A stretch of 64,000 bases of DNA from Helicostylum pulchrum (Eukaryota > Mucoromycota > Mucoromycetes > Mucorales > Mucoraceae), in the NCBI GenBank assembly GCA_025677825.1, contig JAIXMO010000010.1, positions 496,001 through 560,000 on the forward strand, given 5' to 3'. The notes beneath the pieces were generated by a model. That model made no database searches and had not been told where the DNA came from. It was given only the letters and a program-made list of their open reading frames with translations. Positions 47,326 through 58,254 of this stretch are shown here, piece after piece. Made by a program: the position numbers and the translations under genes. The first letter of the stretch is position 1, and each line of letters begins with the position of its first letter.

Positions 47326-48557
47326 CTGCAAAGGAGTGACAATGCTAGATTCTTCATTAATGCCAGTTGAAAGAATAAAAAGGTTGTAAAAAAAAACAAA
47401 AAAAAACAAAGAAGGACCCAGACGACGAAGCTAATCCGGTACCAGCAAAGGAGTGACAGTGCTAGATTCCTTTATGGCTAATTAAGTGAGAGCCCAGACG
47501 ACGAAGCTAATCCGGTACCAGCAAGGGAGTGACAATGCTAGATTCCTCATTAATGCCAGTTGAAAGAATAAAAAGGTTGTAAAAAAAAACAAAAAAAAAC
47601 AAAGAAGGACCCAGACGACGAAGCTAATCCGGTACCAGCAAAGGAGTGACAGTGCTAGATTCCTTTATGGCTAATTAAGTGAGAGCCCAGACGACGAAGC
47701 TAATCCGGTACCAGCAAGGGAGTGACAATGCTAGATTCCTCATTAATGCCAGTTGAAAGAATAAAAAGGTTGTAAAAAAAACAAAAAAAAACAAAGAAGG
47801 ACCCAGACGACGAAGCTAATCTGGTACCAGCAAGGGAGTGACAGTGCTAGATTCCTTTATGGCTAATTAAGTGAGAGCCCAGACGACGAAGCTAATCCGG
47901 TACCAGCAAGGGAGTGACAATGCTAGATTCCTCATTAATGCCAGTTGAAAGAATAAAAAGGTTGTAAAAAAAAACAAAAAAAAACAAAGAAGGACCCAGA
48001 CGACGAAGCTAATCCGGTACCAGCAAAGGAGTGACAGTGCTAGATTCCTTTATGGCTAATTAAGTGAGAGCCCAGACGACGAAGCTAATCCGGTACCAGC
48101 AAGGGAGTGACAATGCTAGATTCCTCATTAATGCCAGTTGAAAGAATAAAAAGGTTGTAAAAAAAACAAAAAAAAACAAAGAAGGACCCAGACGACGAAG
48201 CTAATCTGGTACCAGCAAGGGAGTGACAATGCTAGATTCCTTTATGGCTAATTAAGTGAGAGCCCAGACGACGAAGCTAATCCGGTACCAGCAAGGGAGT
48301 GACAATGCTAGATTCCTCATTAATGCCAGTTGAAAGAATAAAAAGGTTGTAAAAAAAAACAAAAAAAAAACAAAGAAGGACCCAGACGACGAAGCTAATC
48401 CGGTACCAGCAAAGGAGTGACAGTGCTAGATTCCTTTATGGCTAATTAAGTGAGAGCCCAGACGACGAAGCTAATCTGGTACCAGCAAGGGAGTGACAAT
48501 GCTAGATTCCTCATTAATGCCAGTTGAAAGAATAAAAAGGTTGTAAAAAAAAACAAA
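47326..48557 (+). repeat. Bipartite minisatellite, about 6.4 copies of a 192-194 bp unit
   Basis: Unit starts lie at about 47441, 47634, 47826, 48019, 48211 and 48405 (spacing 193, 192, 193, 192, 194), with partial units at both ends. Each unit has two related halves. Both contain GACGACGAAGCTAATCCGGT, then ACCAGCAA(A/G)GGAGTGACA and TGCTAGATTCCT. One half continues CATTAATGCCAGTTGAAAGA and A-rich sequence; the other continues TTATGGCTAATTAAGTGAGA. Units differ by a few substitutions (CCGG/CTGG, GCAAAGG/GCAAGGG) and A-run lengths, indicating recent amplification. All units are co-oriented. No frame stays open through the unit. Confidence 0.95.
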
Positions 48558-48635
48558 GGAAGGGATGAGATAAAACCAGAAAAATGACGCAACCTATTTT
48601 TGGCCAATAAAATACAGACAATATTTTATTATATC

Positions 48636-50635
48636 ATGCCTCGTGTTAGCTCTCACATTTGTGTTGTATCTATTGTCTCTGTGGTCCCAAAGTTTCTTAG
48701 AGACACTGGTTTACTCAACGTTATTACTGGAATGGATATAAACTGACGTGGGAGTTGTTTCAAAGGCCATGTTACTGAAATTTATGAACATGAAGGAAAA
48801 CAAATGGGAAAAGTAATCTGCGATGTTGCTCCAGACTCCTCGTACTGTTTGCTGTTTGCTGTTGACTTATTTGAAGTTTGAAGGTGAACTTCCCAGACGT
48901 GCTCGGCAATAGGTTCAGCAAGTCGAGTCGACTGATGCTGGAGATGAAGACCTTCTTGAGGACGCGATTCAAGAAGTTGTTGAAAATGACATCGACGAAG
49001 GTGATGAAGAAGTCATAGTTGATGAAAACTGGCGAGAGGGCAACGTTGTAATAGACGAAAGAGCTGCAAACCCTTTCTCTACTTACGGAACAGTAAATCC
49101 TATTATCAAGATGAATGGTGCTGCCTTTTCGTCTCCTGCCAGGTATTTCCTTCACTTTCTTCCTTGTGACCATTTGAAGAACATAGTTATTCCTGCCATT
49201 AATAACTATGCCGCTACTCATGTATCATCTTGGATTACTTTGCATTGGACTGAGTATCTGACATGGATAATGCTTTGGATCAATATGACAGCTATCGCCT
49301 GCCGAGATATGAGCATTTATTGGGAAAAAAGTTCATGTCCATACTTTCTTAACGTCGACTTTGGGGACTACATGGAAATGAATCGCTTTAAAGCAATTCT
49401 GAAGTAACACCAAACGGTTCTTTGTAAGTTAAAACGGCTGTATTAAAATAATGTAATGACTGTTATTTTAGGTCGGATCAAGACCCTTTATACCGGGTTC
49501 GATCTTTTCTCACTGCCTTCAATGATCATTTAGTAACTACAGTGGAACCAGGTAGGTATATATGTGTAGATGAAAGCATGAATCAATGACTCGGTAAAGG
49601 AATGCCCAATCTTAAGAAGGCTCGCCGTAAACCACAGGAATACAAAATTATTGCTAATAATGTCACTGCTATTATCATGCGAGTGGATTTTTGTGGCGAT
49701 CCACTTCTTCGTGTTCCAGCCCGACGCGAAGATCGCACAATTGTTGCAACTGTAAAAAGATTAACAAGACCATGGTTATATTCTGGCAGAACAATTGTTA
49801 CCGATTCTGGGTTTGGCTCACCGAAAATGGCGAGACAGTTAAAGGAGTATGGTCAGTATTCCATCATGCATGTTGCTAAATGTGCATATTGGCCAACTGG
49901 TATGTCTGTTGAAGATATGGTGCAAACCCTTGGGATTGAATACGGGTCTTACAAATTGATGATTTCTACCGTACCTGGAGAATCAATGATGGTTGTTTCA
50001 TTTCGTAATTTAAAAACCGAGGCGATTGTTTCGATATGTGGTGTTACTGTGGAAGGCAAGAATCGAAGATTTAAGGACCCCAGCAGTGACTCGATTGTTG
50101 AAAACAAACGCCCAAAAGTTTTTGATGAATATGAAGAAAATAAAAGTAAGCAAATAAAAATAAAAGAAAGTGCTTAAGCTTGCTTTAAATTGTAGGTTCA
50201 GTCGATACAGTCAACAATTGTAGGGATAATCTGACCAATTTCCCTGATGTGATGCGAACTCAGTCTTGGGAGGTTCGAAGCTTGTCTTTCTTTCTGGGAA
50301 TTGCTGATGCTAATGCGTTCTCTGCTTTCAGATACTTCACGACGGAAGGCGAAGATGTATTACATAGCACTTTCCGTTGGATATTGGCAGAGTCGCTGAA
50401 GGTATATATTCCAGAGTTGCGCAAGTCACCGCCAAATGATCATCCCACAACAAAAAGTTCAGCTGGAGCTTCCTAACACTTATTGGTCGCAATAGGGAAA
50501 ACAAAGTCGAACTTACTCATTGCAAGACAATGTACGATGTGTAAAAAAGAAAACTCAGAGGAGGTGTTCGTGCAACCATAATTAGTGCATTGTGTAAAAT
50601 TGTCTTGGCCAACATGTACTCATATATGTAGATCA
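48636..50635 (+). pseudogene. piggyBac-type (DDE_Tnp_1_7) transposase pseudogene
   Basis: The order of motifs is that of piggyBac transposases: acidic N-terminal stretch (near 48945-49010), WTEYLTWIMLWINM, DPLYRVRSFLTAF, CVDESMNQ (first catalytic Asp), then PNLKKARRKPQEYK and IVTDSGFGSPKMARQL (second Asp). Then come SFRNLKTEAI (an expected third Asp position reads Asn), WEVRSLSFFLGIADANAFS, and a terminal Cys-rich remnant (RQCTMCKK near 50520). Introns remain at 49417-49471 and near 50145-50196. Lesions: TGA 48744, shifts near 48765 and 48876, TAG 48910, a one-base loss near 49406, TGA 49587 at the expected Trp, and TAA 50474. The element is dead. Confidence 0.88.
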
Positions 50636-50948
50636 AAAATTGTATGGTATTAATTAGAACTGTACTCTTTATAAATCTCTTTTTTTTTTCGCAATAAAAA
50701 TATTGATTTATTACCATTTATATCTTTCTCCAAAAAGAAAGCGTGACTTTGAGAACAAATGGCCTTGACTCCTTAAAAAAAATTGTTTTGCTTGGGAACA
50801 GCACATTCATTTATATTTTTTTCTTTTTCTTTCTTTATAAAAAAAAATCGCGTTTGGAAGTATATAATCTCCCGTATTTTTAACTCTTATTTTATCCTAC
50901 AAATCATATCTTAAACTTAAAGTTTCGTGTATCAAGTATATTATAATC
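50636..50948. other. Intergenic
   Basis: About 310 bp between the transposase relic and the next gene. T-runs and a TATA-like stretch lie upstream of 50949. I did not identify convincing transposon terminal repeats. Confidence 0.4.
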
Positions 50949-52841
50949 ATGTCAGACATATTTGAAGGTACTAACTCACGCAATAACTAACACTTGAAAC
51001 TTCTAAATATTTTATGTACTAAAACTCATATTCCAATGTTACTGATTAGAAATGAAAACTTTTATAAAGACAAAAGTCGTCAAATATCCAAACCTTGCTA
51101 AATTCTGTGAAAATAAGCCAGAAGTAGTCAAATCTTATGTTAAACATTTTGAAACACAAGATGAAGCGGAAAAAAACCTGAGAAATAAGATAAAGCTTGC
51201 ATACAAAGAAGAAAAACCTGGTCATAAAAAATGTATCGGTACTGCTTGCGACATTAGCTCGCTGTTTGCTGAGGCGAAAGCGGAAGAGAGCTTCTCCGCT
51301 TGTGGATGGCGGGTATTAGAGGAATCAGTCCGTGCTAATGCTGCTACCTCAGTAAAAAAACTGGTACATGATACTAAACTACCAATATTATAGTGTATGT
51401 TGCTCCGTCTCGAAAGAGATACTAACCGTTCGATTATTATTTAACAGGTACACTCTACTGAGCACGATGATGGCGGTGTTGACAATGATGTTGATAACGA
51501 TGATGGCGCTGATAATGATGGTCGCTTTAATGATTATGGCGCTGATGATGATGACTCTAATGATAATGACTTTAATGATGATGGTGGTAACGATGACGGC
51601 TCTGAAGATGATATAATAGTTGATAAATTCAACTTGTCTCTTGCCTTTAAACAATTTACTGAATATTTACAGGCGAAAGGTAAACAAGTCGGTTTTTACG
51701 TAGACTGTAATCTACAAGAGTTATTGTAAGTTGAACAATTTACACGAAAAGTAGTTAAGATTAGTAAAGCATTAAAAATATTCATATAGGGCTCTCTCCA
51801 ACGTTCTTCTTCTCAAAACAAACGAGCATGAAGCAAGCTTAATTGAATTTATTGGTTCTCAAAACTTAAACAATTACCAACACGTCTTAATTGAGAAATA
51901 CACGGACACTAGTAATAACGTTGAGCCACTTACATTTAACTCGATTATGGCAATATTGAAGGTAAATCAATAATTAATTTAGTAATTAACATACAATACT
52001 AAATATTTATTACCAATAATATGAGTATATAGACTCTGAATAAATTTAAATTTACAAGAAGAGAAATCAAAGAAAAAATCAACGACGTAGCCAAATTAGC
52101 CAACGATGACGATTATCAATTAATTGATATACTAATTAACTGTATCAATAAATTACCGGATCATGAGCGTTTACATGAAGAAGTTTGTGAAACTGAATTG
52201 ATTTGTACCTTTCTCGACAGCATTATCACCCCTCTCTTTCACGACGTAAATAATGGCAAACTATTCAGATGGCTTAATACTATGGTTTACGACACTGATT
52301 CTAAGAGACCTGATGGACACATGTCGCAGCTTGAAGAGCGAATTATCAAATTTTCAACAGGCTTCGTAGAGGTGAAGCCTAGTAAAAGCCGTACCAACTC
52401 TCAAATAACGCATGAAGACTCTATACGCTTGTCAAACTTTTGTAAAGATGCTCTGGAGAAAAATAATATGAAGGCTCTTATAGCTATACAGGCTGTTGGT
52501 ATGTATTCATTTACCATTACTTTTTCTTTTATTCATTTTTTCTATTGACAGGGTATTACGTAACGTTTTATATGTTTACGCAAGAGAGTTCAAATGTATA
52601 TGTCATGTGCGAGCTACTATCTATAAATGCGCCAAAATCAATTTCCGAGTTACCTGAATTTTTTACTCACTTTGACCAGTTAAAGCAAGTGATGCTTTGT
52701 TACAAGGAGCGTTCGTGTTTAAAAGAGGACTCCACCTCATATAATTCTACTAAAAAGCATAAACTTTGCCCGTCGGAGATGAAGAGTGTTATTAACGTAA
52801 AAAAGCCAAAAGGAACCCACGCCTCGATTTCATTCAAATAA
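50949..52841 (+). CDS. Putative PD-(D/E)XK-domain protein with acidic Asp/Asn-rich linker
   Basis: Exons 50949-50967, 51050-51351, 51448-51725, 51790-51961, 52033-52498 and 52552-52841 give 508 residues. An alternative donor at 51363 would add four residues. The N-terminal 100 residues are lysine-rich. A strongly acidic Asp/Asn/Gly segment follows (coded by a GAT-rich stretch, 51465-51610), then a helical middle. At the C-terminus, SKRPDGHMS (PD at 350-351) is followed 19 residues later by FVEVK (E370, K372), then a helix and strands (KALIAIQAVGYYVTFYMFTQ). This mirrors the C-terminal domain of the gene at 10071. The coding frame is intact beside a dead transposase. Function and any nuclease activity are unknown. 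Confidence 0.72.
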
Positions 52842-53363
52842 ATAAAATTTTATTTTATCAGTTATGTCTTTAAGTGCAGTACTCGTATGCATCTACAAAA
52901 AAAAAAAGAAAAAAAAAAAAAAGAGAGCCAACTTTTAACTTTCGCGAGAGAGCCCATCAACAAATTTGCGAGAGAGCGGCTACTCGCTTAATGGCCCTTG
53001 TAAACGCGCTCACTTACATCCTGTAGTTTATGCTGCTCCTTGTAATTATTCTTCAAGGTTGAACCTCATAGAATCATTTACACTTTTTATTTATTTATTT
53101 AAGCAGCAGTAACAGCTCCCCGCTCTTTTTTTCTATCGATGTTCATGGGAGGACGAGGGAACAAGTTACTTCTCCTTCAAGTATATTAGAATAGTAGCCT
53201 GGGTTTCTTCCCGAGTGAGTCTGGTGACTTATTTTTTCCCCTCCAGACTTGGGTCAAATAAAATAATTGCTTCTCAGCTGATCATTATCAAGATGGGAAC
53301 AAAGAGATTTTTTATATTTTTTTTTTACTTCTTTGTTCTTCCACGGGGATATAAAAAAATAAC
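52842..53363. other. Intergenic
   Basis: 522 bp with a poly-A/G tract near 52898-52924 and a twice-repeated (T/G)CGAGAGAGC motif near 52942-52978. No gene seen. Confidence 0.4.
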
Positions 53364-54523
53364 ATGTCAGCAATTAAAAGAGTTTCCACGCCTTACGAAC
53401 TCACACCACTCTCTTTTGATACCCCCTATGAATTTCCAAGGCATTTTTTACCTACTGTTATGAAAGGTAATACCGAACCTCTTTTTTTTTTCTTTTGTTC
53501 GTAGCTAACAAAATAAACCATACAGATGACAGCAAGATCCCTCTTGTACTTGTTGCTTGTGGATCCTTTTCTCCCGTTACTTACCTTCACTTGAGAATGT
53601 TCGGTAAAGAAATAACCCATACTTTTTAAGCTTTCTAACTAACCAACTTGTTACGTTAGAAATGGCACAAGATCATTTCAAAGAAAGAAACGAGTTTGAA
53701 TTACTAACAGGGTACTACTCTCCAGTGTCTGACCACTACATGAAGGAAGGGTTAGCAAAAGCAGAGGATAGAGTGAAAATGTGTCAGTTGGCTGTCGAAA
53801 CAACTTCCGATTGGCTTATGGTGGATTCTTGGGAACCACGTCAAACCACATATCAAAGAACAGCTGTTGTATTAGATCATTTTGATGATGAATTAAATAA
53901 AGTAGGGGGTGGCATTTCAACTGCTTCAGGTAAGACAGAAAGAAAGAAAGACAGAACAAAAAGGGATGGAATTAATAAAATAAAAAAAAAAAGGTGAAAG
54001 ACGTAAAATTCGCATTATGTTGTTAGCTGGTGGTGATTTAATCGCTTCTTTTGGCCATCCAGGTGTTTGGGCTCCTAACGATGTAAGTTTTGGTTGTTTG
54101 TTTTAAAAAAGAGATGAAAAAAAAAAGCTAAACAAGTACAAGTTACATCATATTGTTGGACATTATGGTTGTGTTATTATAGAAAGAACTGGTACAGATG
54201 TGTATGGATTTTTGTTATCGCATGATATACTATATCAGCATAGAGTAAGTTCTACTTATGAGAGAGGGGAGAAAATTATTTCTGATTTGTTCTCTTTTTT
54301 AGATGAATGTTACTGTTATTAAACAATTGATTCATAACGATATTAGTTCAACTAAAATTAGGTAAGTCATCATTTACCAAGGAAGAAGAACACTCTCTAA
54401 TGTTTTTTGAGTAGACTGTTTGTGAAACGAGGCATGTCGATTAAATACCTGTTACCAAATCCTGTCATTGACTATATTCATGCTCACGGCTTATACTGGC
54501 CTCGTACCTCATCAAACCAATAA
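53364..54523 (+). CDS. NMA1: Nicotinamide/nicotinate mononucleotide adenylyltransferase
   Basis: Makes NAD+ (or its acid form) from NMN/NaMN and ATP. Exons are 53364-53466, 53505-53603, 53660-53929, 53994-54082, 54143-54244, 54303-54361 and 54415-54523, giving 276 residues. The nucleotidyltransferase signature appears as VACGSFSPVTYLHLRMF, where the family's HxGH-type motif reads YLHL. It is followed by YYSPVSDHYMKEGLAKAEDR, DSWEPRQTTYQRT, LLAGGDLIASFGHPGVW, VIIERTGTD and ISSTKIRLFVKRGMSIKYLL, all NMNAT-specific. The N-terminal 45 residues are variable. The acceptor of intron 3 is an 11-A run followed by G. Confidence 0.95.
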
Positions 54524-55297
54524 TTATATATCCCTCTCTCTTTTTCGATAATTTTTAATAGAAGAAAAACAAAAAACAAAAAAAAACTAGAAGGGGAATA
54601 AGTCAACTCTTTTTTGTAAGGGGGAAAAAGCGTACAACTTGCCTCATATTTTTTTTTTTTTTTTTTTTTTTAAGAAACCATTTTGTTTTCATTTTGTTTT
54701 CATTGCTTTTTGGGGAGATTTGTTTGTGTTGGGGTGAATCGATAAACTATCGAAATTCCTCTCTCGCTTAGCAACAGATTAATTGTTGAGTCACTTAAAA
54801 AAAAAAACTTAAAAACAAGTTGGAAACAACAACAACAAAATCTGATAAGCGGCGATTGCAATAATTCAGGTTTGAAATTATTTACTACCCTCCCGTGTAA
54901 ATAACATACACATTCCTATCGAACGATTCGCTTCGATTTATTGAAGTGCACCATGGTTTTCAATTCATCAATAGTATTTTCAATCCCAGTTTTACACGAA
55001 GGTGAAACAAAGCTCTAGACTCTTGTTATTCATGCTTGCAAAAAGTATAAATCCGTAAACATCTTTCAACCCAATTTATCAATTCATTTTAATTACGTAC
55101 CAAAACACACACACCCTCTTAAAATGCCCACTTTTTTTTTAAAAAAAAAAGGCAACCAATAATTTTGCACCATGTAGAAATCGAAATTTGTGTTTACAGT
55201 GTTACGTGACGTTTTGTTCGCTTTCCCTCCCAATTTAAAAAATAAAAATCCGTGGTTTTTTTTTTTTTTTTTATTTTATTCATCATCTTGTAACATC
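54524..55297. other. Intergenic, promoter of the lysine-rich membrane protein
   Basis: 774 bp with long T/A runs near 54648-54672 and 55255-55273. A longer in-frame N-terminal extension from 55190 is open but low-complexity, so I place the start at 55298. Confidence 0.4.
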
Positions 55298-56329
55298 ATG
55301 TGGAGAGCAATTGGATGGGTACTTGTATTTTTATTTCCCATATATATGGTGTATATTACGGGAGGACCTGATAAAGGACCCTTATTAGATAACGACGAGT
55401 ACGTCCGTCGAAAGAAGTTGGCAGACAAAAAGTCGGCAGAAGCCAAGAATGCTGAACAGCCAAAGAAAGCTAAAAAGAATAAAAAGAAGAAGGCTTCTTC
55501 TTCTGCTGCTGACGTAAAGCCTGCAGTTGTCCAAGAAGAAAAAAAGCCTAAAGTAGAAGAACCTAAAGTAGAGGAAAAGGTACAAGCTGAAGAACCTAAA
55601 AAGAAGAATAAAAAATCAAAGGGCGAGCCTGTAGTTGCAAAGAAGCAACAACCTGTCAAAAAGCAAGAAGCCAAGAAGAAGGAGGTTGCTGTTAAAAAGC
55701 AGGAGCCTGTTGTTGCCAAGGAACTCGTTGCTAAGAAGGAAGAGCCGGTCGTCAAGAAGGAAGAACCCATTGCCAAGATGGAAGAACCCTTTGCCAAGAA
55801 GGAAGAGGAAACATCAGTAAAAGACATTGATGAGCATATGGATCCTACAGCTAATTATGCACGCGTGTTACGTATTCGTCCCGAGGAGGTAGAAGACGAA
55901 TGGGAATCTGTACCATATGAAGAAGGATGGAGTCAAGTAAAGAGTAAGTAATACGCATAAGATACTACGAGAAAAAAAAAAGACTAATAGATTTGATTAG
56001 CTCGTCGTCCTGTTGCTTCAAGTTCGAAAACTAACTTTGATGTGAATGCGGAGATAAACAGTTCAAGTGTGATCTCTAATTCAGTACTTGACAAAAAGCA
56101 ACGTGAGAACATGTCCAGAGCACAAAAGAAGAAGGAAGCCAAGATGGCAGCGGATAAATTACAAGAAGAACGACTTCGTAAACACAAGAAGGAATTAGAG
56201 AAAATCAAGATTCAAGAGTTTTATTCGTCAGGAAAAGGAAAGAACACGCCTTGGGGTAAAAACGCAAGATCAAAGACTCCTCAATCTGTTGCAAGTATAA
56301 ATGAATTTGGTCAATTAATTTGGGAATAA
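55298..56329 (+). CDS. Single-pass membrane protein with Lys/Glu-rich repeat region
   Basis: Exons 55298-55943 and 56001-56329 give 324 residues. The N-terminus MWRAIGWVLVFLFPIYMVYI is a signal anchor. A roughly 150-residue charged stretch follows, with repeats of the type KKEEPVVKKEEPIAKMEEPF. Then come a more conserved segment (NYARVLRIRPEEVEDEWESV), a coiled-coil-like basic part (RENMSRAQKKKEAKMAADKL) and a C-terminus ending in SINEFGQLIWE. It is probably an ER membrane protein with a cytosolic charged tail, reminiscent of p180/Mrh-type or translation-associated factors, but I do not recognise a family. It converges on the next gene, 156 bp apart. Confidence 0.8.
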
Positions 56330-56485
56330 AAAAATAAATTGTTTTCTGTACTTATTATCCAGAAATACAAGCAAAAAGTTTATAGAGTTTGTGCAAAAAA
56401 AAAAGAAATTATATTATTTTATACACGAAAGAAGGGGGGGAATGGGTTGTTGTTGAATACAATGTACTAGTACAAACTACTAAAT

Positions 56486-57575
56486 TTAAAAGTTGACATA
56501 GAAAGGATGAGAATAGAAATCACAAACTTCTTCATGTACAGTGTTGGCAGATAACTTGTAGTAGTATGCTGAGTTGGCTTCTTCAGCAGTAGCAGGAATG
56601 ATATCCTTAACGTTCATCATGTCGGTCATACTCTCGTTACCAGTCCAACTATCTTGAACCTTGACAGATTCACGAGTTTCCATATTAATCTTGTAAAGTT
56701 CCAAACCAGTTAAAGTTTCAGCGTGAGCAGCAGAATCACGTTGAATTTGAACAGAGAAAGCTTCACCAGCATTGACTTCTCCACCAAGAGAGGGTGAAAC
56801 AAGGTCAACACCGAAACAACCACGATCAATGTTTTCATTTAAGCCCTTGTATTCTTGTTCTTCAATAGCGTTAGAGTGAGAAGATGACTTCACCTTGAAA
56901 ACCTTGGACATCAAAGTACAATCGGGTCCTGCTTTATTGTGAACCCAAACACTATATTGGGGTTAGTTAGATTTTTTTTTTGTAGTAATAGATTATTTTT
57001 TTTAATTTACCGGACTTCAAATTGTCCAGGGAACTTGAGGCCCTTTACCTTGGTCAAGTCAACACTATAGAAGATAGAATACGTTTTAGTTTTTAGAAAC
57101 TTACTGGTAAACAACAACAAAACTTACGTTAAACTAGCCTTCTTATCCAACTTGTAGTTACCCTTCCAGATAGTTTGAAGGTACTTGACCTTACCCTTGC
57201 TATCAATAGAATAGGCCTAAAAAAAGAATAGTAATGAGTATAATGAAAATTTTGTTTGTTTTTTTTTATTTTATTTACATCGACAGCGTTGATAACCTTG
57301 GCTTGAGCATTAGGCTTTCTGGCTATAATAATAAATTAAAAAACGTCAATAAAAAATTTCGTGTATATATTTTCGAGTGGGGGAAACGATAATTTACTGA
57401 CAACGACCTTGATTTTCTTTGGGTTAGTAAAAGTTTGACTCTTCTTGGGTCCAGTGAGAGCAATACCACCACAGAACTTTTTCAAAGCAGCATCCATCTC
57501 TTCTTGAAAGCCAGCTTCAACTACGGATACAGCAAGAACTGCAAAAAGACAAGCGAAAAGTAAAGACAACTTCAT
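56486..57575 (-). CDS. Secreted protein of unknown function
   Basis: Exons 57575-57398, 57322-57279, 57216-57128, 57064-57011 and 56951-56486 give 276 residues. The signal peptide is clear (MKLSLLFACLFAVLAVSVVEA). The mature part has FQEEMDAALKKFCGGIALTG, then a strand-rich region (YSIDSKGKVKYLQTIWKGNY, VDLTKVKGLKFPGQFEVRVW, FGVDLVSPSLGGEVNAGEAF) and four well-separated cysteines after the signal. There is no GPI signal at the C-terminus (ends FYSHPFYVNF). The internal pattern suggests one or two beta-sandwich domains, but no family is recognised. It may be a cell-wall or extracellular protein. Confidence 0.82.
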
Positions 57576-58254
57576 CTTTTTAAAAAATAAAATTTGAATA
57601 AAGAAAAAAAGAGAGAAAGAAACAAGAAAGCTATTTTTTTCTTCTTTATTTTAAGGAGCAAAAGAAAAAAAAAATTGTCTAGATTACACAAGTATAAATT
57701 GATCTATTTTTAAAAAGAAAAGAAGCCATAGTTGGGTTCAGCTCCGATTGTGGGTCTTATTATACTTTTTGTTGCAAACAAGAAAAACCGTGCGGTTTTA
57801 CAAATTAGATTAAGGGCGGTTTCCCAAATACTTGGTGCTGTGTGTGTATGTGTGTTATTCAAAGTGTGCCTCCCTTCTTTTTTTTTTCTATACATCTTTT
57901 ACTGGGTGAAAAGGCATGAATTTCCATTATCGGAAACAATGGCAATGAAATCTTTTATGTTTAGCTACTGCCAGGACACAAAAAAAAAAAAAAAAAGTAC
58001 CGAAAAAACAAAAGAGACTGGTACCTATATCAACTTTTTTTTGTTGTTGTTGATATATTACTCTTATTTTATCAATTCCTGGATACATAACATGGATCGG
58101 CATTTGCCCAAAAAAGTGATACGTTGTTTGTATAATTAAAAATAGCAAAAATTGCTCTTCATTTATTTACGCGTCAACAAAGTTTATTACCAAAGCTATT
58201 TTCGTTCCAGATAAAATTACTGTACACGTTTTTATTTTTGCACACGCTTTTTTT
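57576..58254. other. Intergenic
   Basis: 679 bp between the secreted-protein promoter and the sestrin 3' end. A 135-codon plus-strand frame (57732-58139) is hydrophobic, contains an A-run-coded Lys stretch and overlaps an antisense frame; I do not support it. Confidence 0.4.

Noticed and set aside
47326..48557. Tandem array considered as a CRISPR-like or coding repeat array
   Set aside because: Units are contiguous 193-bp copies without unique spacers, in a nuclear genome, and every frame has stops in each unit.
51388..51654. Minus-strand Ile/Val-rich frame
   Set aside because: Antisense of the GAT-rich acidic linker; no domain and no independent start context.
55190..55297. Upstream in-frame start for the lysine-rich membrane protein
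   Set aside because: It would put 36 extra residues, including a poly-Phe run from a T tract, before a good signal anchor; the start at 55298 is more plausible.
55276..55827. Long minus-strand open frame (183 codons, Phe/Ser-rich) opposite the lysine-rich protein
   Set aside because: It is the antisense shadow of Lys/Glu codon repeats; the sense frame has a signal anchor, a spliced second exon and a normal C-terminus.
57732..58139. 135-codon plus-strand frame with hydrophobic segments
   Set aside because: Contains a Lys run coded by a 16-A tract, overlaps an antisense frame of similar length and has no recognisable motif.
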